This document shows, in pieces, positions 54,622-64,000 of a DNA stretch of 64,000 bases. The notes below the pieces were generated by a model, which searched no databases, was not told where the DNA came from, and saw only the letters and a program-made list of their open reading frames with translations. The position numbers were made by a program, and so were the translations under genes. Position 1 is the stretch's first letter. Each line of letters opens with the position of its first letter. This DNA comes from Akkermansia muciniphila (GTDB lineage: Bacteria > Verrucomicrobiota > Verrucomicrobiia > Opitutales > Opitutaceae): the NCBI GenBank assembly GCA_945888375.1, contig CAMCZZ010000002.1, positions 124,001-188,000 of the forward strand, read 5' to 3'.

Positions 54622-54994
54622 GCTCCGAGAAATGCAAAATCCGCCTGCCAACCTGCCCCCCGGCCAGCCGGCCGACCACGCCTACGCCTACGATCTCGGC
54701 GGCAACCGGCGCGGCGAAGCCCGCGACGCCGCCGCCACCGCCTGGACGACCAACGGCCGCAACCAACTCGTCGCCGCCGCCCCGGCCCTGCGGGTGCGGG
54801 CCGACTACAACGCCGCCCCCGCCGGCAACCGCACCTGGCTGAACGGCCGGGAATTTGACCTCGATTCCGCGCACCGGCTCGACACCGTCCTTCCCATGGC
54901 CAGTGGCGAACAGACCCTTACCCTCCGCGCCGAGGACGCCGCGACCGGCGGGGTGCTCCGCAATAGCTGGCAGGTGACCGTGCCGGCCTTCGCC
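54606..54994. repeat. 389-bp direct repeat, copy B
   Basis: This is the second copy of the RHS segment. It ends where copy A goes on into RHS repeats, at the shared GTGCCGGCCTTCGCC. Confidence 0.9.
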
Positions 54995-55054
54995 TCATTC
55001 TCGGCGGAGAACAACCGCCCGAATGGGACCAAGCCCAGGCCGACTACCGCGTAA
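54614..55054 (+). pseudogene. Truncated second RHS segment
   Basis: From the ATG matching that of the intact copy, 127 residues equal the first part of the RHS-like protein with few changes (AAAPALRVRADY for ADAPALRVRADY; ATGGVLRNSWQV for NTGGVLRKSWQV). Then it runs into unrelated sequence (FSAENNRPNGTKPRPTTA) and stops. It lacks the core end and toxin tip. It may act as a recombination donor. Confidence 0.75.
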
Positions 55055-55355
55055 CCCTGTTTGGCGTCGGCTCCGCCGCCCGCCTGGGCAAAGGCACCGT
55101 CTCGCCGATGCGCTCCAAAGCGCCGTGGCCCAAAAGGGCCGCCTGCCCCGCCATCTCATCCTGCGCCAGCGCATCCGCCACTTCAGTGACGGCGCCGTCC
55201 TCGGCGGCCAAAACTTCCTCGCCCTGCACCTCGCCTCCTACCGTGCACGCACCGGCCGCCGCCGCCGCTCCCCACCCAAAACCCTCCCGCCACTCGCCGA
55301 CTGGGGCGCCGACCTCGCCACCCTTCGCGGGCTCAGGTGCGGCACCTTCGCCTAG
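55010..55355 (+). pseudogene. C-terminal remnant of a REP-associated Y1-type transposase
   Basis: One frame reads PPEWDQAQADYRVTLFGVGS, and another, after a frameshift, LQSAVAQKGRLPRHLILRQR then IRHFSDGAVLGGQNFLALHL and ends DWGADLATLRGLR. This order (W..A...YR..LF, G.L...L..R.RHFSDGAVLG, DW..L..LR) is that of the C-terminal part of REP-associated (RAYT-type) transposases of this phylum. The catalytic HUH/Tyr N-terminus is missing. The element is inactive. Confidence 0.6.
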
Positions 55356-56299
55356 CCGATCCAGCGCAGACCGAGTTTTAACCACAGCGGCACGACGAAC
55401 AGGCCCGCCGCCGTCGTGCCGAGCACCACCTGCACGGCGGTCAGCGGGCGGCCGCCGTGGTGTTTGGCGATCACGATGGGCAGAATGCCGGCCGGCATCG
55501 CGGCCTGCACGACCAGCACCTGTTTCAACTCGCGCGGGATCGGCAACAGCGCGGCCACCCCCAGCATCGCCAGCGGGATCAAGCCGAGCCGCAAGGCGCA
55601 GGCCAGCGGGGTCACCTTGCGGTCCACCAGCGTCCGGGGTTCGGCGAGAAATTCCACTAGGGTGGCGCCGATGACCAGCAGGCCCACCGGCACCGCGCAT
55701 ACCCCGATCAGGCGGATGGATTCCAGCACTACGGGCGGCAGCCAGGCAGCGGCCCCGCCGAGGTTGAGCGCGATCGCCGCCGCTAGGGCATACACCGGCG
55801 GATTGAGCGCGCGCCGCCAGCCGGTCCGCACCGGCACGCCCGCGAGAATGAGGATGCCCACCGTCCAGATCGCCGCCTCGCAGCCGACGTTGAAGACGAA
55901 CAGCACCCCCAGCGTCTCCCGCCCGAAGAGTGCCTCGACCAGTGGAATCGCCATGTAGCCGTAGTTGAAAATCCCGACGCTAAAGGCAAAGGTGCGCAGG
56001 CCGCCGCCCACTGCTAAACCCGCTTTTTTCGCGACCCAATAGGCGAGGACGATGCCCCCGGCCATGGTGGCGAAGCCCAGCGCCGGCCCGGCCAGGAGGT
56101 TGCCCGGCGCGCGCAGGGCGGCGTTGCCCAGCACGTGGCTGAAAATCAGGCAGGGGTAGAGCAGGTTGACCACCAGCTTCAGCAGGCTCTCGTCCGCCTC
56201 GGGGCGCAGCCAGCCCGCGCGGCGCGCGCCCGCCCCCGCCGCGACCACCGCAAAGACGGGCAACACCAAGCCCAAGAGGGTCCAATAACCGGGCAGCAT
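55352..56299 (-). CDS. AEC-family (auxin efflux carrier-like) permease
   Basis: 315 residues with about ten hydrophobic helices in two five-helix halves. Family marks are VNLLYPCLIFSHVLG, FNYGYMAIPLVEALFG, NPPVYALAAAIALNLGG and VVQAAMPAGILPIVIAKHHGG. It is a secondary transporter, often for dicarboxylates or amino acids. The substrate is unknown. The stop overlaps the convergent transposase remnant by 4 bases. Confidence 0.9.
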   Translation of the reverse strand: MLPGYWTLLGLVLPVFAVVAAGAGARRAGWLRPEADESLLKLVVNLLYPCLIFSHVLGNAALRAPGNLLAGPALGFATMAGGIVLAYWVAKKAGLAVGGGLRTFAFSVGIFNYGYMAIPLVEALFGRETLGVLFVFNVGCEAAIWTVGILILAGVPVRTGWRRALNPPVYALAAAIALNLGGAAAWLPPVVLESIRLIGVCAVPVGLLVIGATLVEFLAEPRTLVDRKVTPLACALRLGLIPLAMLGVAALLPIPRELKQVLVVQAAMPAGILPIVIAKHHGGRPLTAVQVVLGTTAAGLFVVPLWLKLGLRWIG

Positions 56300-56308
56300 G
56301 CGATCGAC

Positions 56309-62249
<5,941 letters not shown>

Positions 62250-62266
62250 CCTGACCTCGCTTCGCC

Positions 62267-63466
62267 ATGCCGCGCCACGTTTTCACCCGCCGCCTCGGCG
62301 CCTGGCGCCTGCCGGAGAATTATTCGCGTTGGTGGGTGCGCTGGCCGGTGGCGACGTTCCTTATTCTCGGGCTGGCCATGACCCTCCCGCGCGCCTGGTG
62401 CGGTCGGGACGCCGCCCGCTGGCTGGCGAACGACGAGGCTTTGGTTCTCGCCCACGCCCGCACCGTGGTTGCCGGTGTGGAAGCCGGCGTGCCAGCGGAG
62501 CCACTCTCCGGGCCAGCCGGCCTTTTCCAAAACGAGTGGCTTTTCGGCACCAGCCAGATGGCGGCGCTGGGTCTTCTCCAAGTCTGTATCCAGCATCCCG
62601 GACGCCGGGACGAGTTTCTGCCGGCGGCTGAGCATGCCATCGACCAAATGCTCTCCGAACGGGCGCGGGCCTTTGATGCGGCGCGCTGGAGGGAGGATCC
62701 CCTCGCCTCTCTCGACGGCCCCCGGGGGCACGCGGCCTACCTCGGCTATCTCAACCTTGCCCTCTCGCTGCACCGCCGCGCCGTCCCGGACTCACGCTTC
62801 GCCGACCTCAACGACCGCATCTCGGCTGCGCTCGTCCGCCGGCTGGAGGCAAGCCGCCACGGCATTCTGGAGACGTATCCGCTGGAGGCCTATCCGGTGG
62901 ACAACGCGGCCGTGCTCGGCTCCCTCCTGTTGCACGCTCGGATCACCGGGGTGGATTACTCGGCGGTGGCGCCGGCGGCCCTCGCAAGATTTAGCATAGC
63001 CTGGGTTGATCCGCGTTCCGGCCTGCTTTTTCAGGCCATCAATTCGCGCGACGGCAAGCCGGCTGGCGCGGCCCGGGCCAGCGGAACGGCCCTCGCGGCT
63101 TTTTTGCTCTCTTACGGCGAACGCACGGTGTCGGGCGCCTTGTTCGCGGCGGTGCGCGATCGCTGCGCCGACTCCATCTGGGGCTTCGGCTATCTCAACG
63201 AATACCATATCGGCTCGGCCGCGGCCGGCGTCGGCGACATCGCCGCCGGCCCCTTGATTTTCGGGGTTAGTCCGACCGCCACGGGCTTCGCTCTTGGCGG
63301 GGCCCGGCTTTTCGACGATCGGCGCCGCTTCGTCTCGCTCTACCGCACCGCTCATTTGGCGGGCACGCCCAGCAAGCGGGGAAACCGGCGCGTTTTCGTG
63401 ACGGGCGGGCCGCTGGGCAACGCGATCATGCTGGCGATGTGCACCGCCCGGCTGGAGGCCCCATGA
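62267..63466 (+). CDS. Membrane-anchored helical-barrel protein, unknown
   Basis: 399 residues. One N-terminal hydrophobic helix (about 24-43, WPVATFLILGLAMTLP), then repeated helix pairs (RDAARWLANDEALVLAHART, LGSLLLHARITGV, YGERTVSGALFAAVRDR). They suggest an alpha/alpha barrel of the type seen in linalool dehydratase-like and glycan-acting proteins. This is a weak assignment. The stop overlaps the next start (ATGA). Confidence 0.6.
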   Translation: MPRHVFTRRLGAWRLPENYSRWWVRWPVATFLILGLAMTLPRAWCGRDAARWLANDEALVLAHARTVVAGVEAGVPAEPLSGPAGLFQNEWLFGTSQMAALGLLQVCIQHPGRRDEFLPAAEHAIDQMLSERARAFDAARWREDPLASLDGPRGHAAYLGYLNLALSLHRRAVPDSRFADLNDRISAALVRRLEASRHGILETYPLEAYPVDNAAVLGSLLLHARITGVDYSAVAPAALARFSIAWVDPRSGLLFQAINSRDGKPAGAARASGTALAAFLLSYGERTVSGALFAAVRDRCADSIWGFGYLNEYHIGSAAAGVGDIAAGPLIFGVSPTATGFALGGARLFDDRRRFVSLYRTAHLAGTPSKRGNRRVFVTGGPLGNAIMLAMCTARLEAP

Positions 63467-63774
63467 AGACTCCCGCGCGCAAACCCTGGTGGCAAAAGGC
63501 CTACGAGCGGCGCCTGGCGCAGCCGGCGCCGACGCTTGGGCGCATCGCCCTGGAGCTGGCGGTCGTGTATGCGCTGCACTTTGCGGCCAGCTTCGCGCTC
63601 GCGCGCCTGTCGTTGCTCGAAGCAGTCCTCACCCCGGGACCGGGCGGCCGGCTGGCGTTGGTCGCCGCGCTGGGGTTTTTCGCGCTGCGCTTGTTTGTCC
63701 TGCTTTTGGCACCCGGCTGGTTCCTTGCCCGACTCTGGCTCCTCCTTACGCGGGAACGTCCGGAGTCGCGGTGA
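63463..63774 (+). CDS. Small membrane protein, unknown
   Basis: 103 residues from the ATG at 63463 (MKTPARKPWWQKAYERRL). Two or three hydrophobic helices (about 27-48, 62-88). It is coupled to the helical-barrel gene by an ATGA overlap, so they probably act together. No family recognised. It overlaps the convergent gene's 3' end by 29 bases. Confidence 0.6.
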   Translation: MKTPARKPWWQKAYERRLAQPAPTLGRIALELAVVYALHFAASFALARLSLLEAVLTPGPGGRLALVAALGFFALRLFVLLLAPGWFLARLWLLLTRERPESR

Positions 63775-64000
63775 GGGGGGCGCCCGCCGTGGGGGGGGTG
63801 AAAAGAGGGCGGGCCGGCCCCGCGTTTTCGTGAGCGTGCTTCGCGCCAGGGTTGGGGCGTTTGCGGGCGAACTCGGCCAGCAGTTCGGGAAAGGCGGCCG
63901 CGACGGGTGAGTCAGCGAGGTAGGCCTCGGCCTCGTGCTTGCGACCCCGCGAGCACAGGCCGGCGTAAACGTGCAACTCGAACTGCAGGCGCAGCGGCGC
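63746..64000 (-). CDS. C-terminal part of a gene continuing past the window
   Basis: The frame is open to the window's edge (APLRLQFELHVYAGLCSRGR ...) and ends in a Pro/Ala-rich tail (GAPLTATPDVPA). The helical segment EAEAYLADSPVAAAFPELLA gives no family. A TTG at 63976 is not needed as start because the frame stays open upstream. It could be the end of a rhomboid-like or TPR protein; this is a guess. Confidence 0.45.
   Translation of the reverse strand, partial: APLRLQFELHVYAGLCSRGRKHEAEAYLADSPVAAAFPELLAEFARKRPNPGAKHAHENAGPARPLFTPPTAGAPLTATPDVPA

Overview
The window looks like chromosome of an Opitutaceae-type member of the Verrucomicrobiota. The basis is high GC, autotransporter-associated beta-strand repeat (PATR) surface proteins with PEP-CTERM tails, an H-x9-DG-type prepilin-like protein, heparinase-like and DUF2264 proteins, and a ParE of the compact type. 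The assignment is inferred from protein types; there is no rRNA gene to confirm it. I saw no rRNA, tRNA or CRISPR array.

Layout. (1) 1-13770: a carbohydrate-use and surface region. It holds a PATR/Ig-like surface protein cut by the window edge, an MFS sugar transporter, a LacI regulator and an SDR. These are followed by two minus-strand clusters: prepilin-like, PATR/PEP-CTERM and SGNH hydrolase; and D-2-hydroxyacid dehydrogenase, DUF2264 and heparinase II/III-like. Both clusters are preceded by the same AT-rich palindrome, a candidate shared operator. (2) 14067-16818: parE and a LysR regulator. (3) 16899-27978: a defence island. It holds type I restriction-modification hsdRMS, a 46-residue acidic micro-protein with a strong ribosome binding site, an ABC/OLD-like ATPase fused by TAATG to a lower-GC gene with a PLD-like C-terminus, a MazEF-type pair, a beta-CASP nuclease and a hicBA pair. 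The ATPase plus PLD-like pair is my best candidate for an undescribed system.

(4) 28178-33327: a minus-strand run of RHH protein, Ski2-like helicase, small membrane protein, DUF1365 and a cyclopropane-fatty-acid-synthase-like methyltransferase. (5) 33328-36982: an operator-dense intergenic region, a LuxR-type regulator, a candidate structured RNA, a trimeric (YadA-like) autotransporter, inverted-repeat elements and a protease homologue without its catalytic serine. (6) 36989-50204: mostly household genes: Atg22-like MFS, fatty acid desaturase, FAD oxidoreductase, ftsK, manA, grpE-dnaJ, an HTH-MBL protein, pyrE and glgA.

(7) 50236-55355: a second accessory region. It holds a truncated IS256-type element, a PATR/PEP-CTERM protein, and an RHS-type orphan gene with a glycine-rich C-terminal module. 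That gene is coupled to a small membrane protein (candidate immunity) and flanked by a 389-bp direct repeat and a broken Y1/REP-type transposase. (8) 55352-64000: AEC permease, RNase Y, a GH2 beta-galactosidase coupled to shikimate dehydrogenase, and membrane proteins of unknown role.
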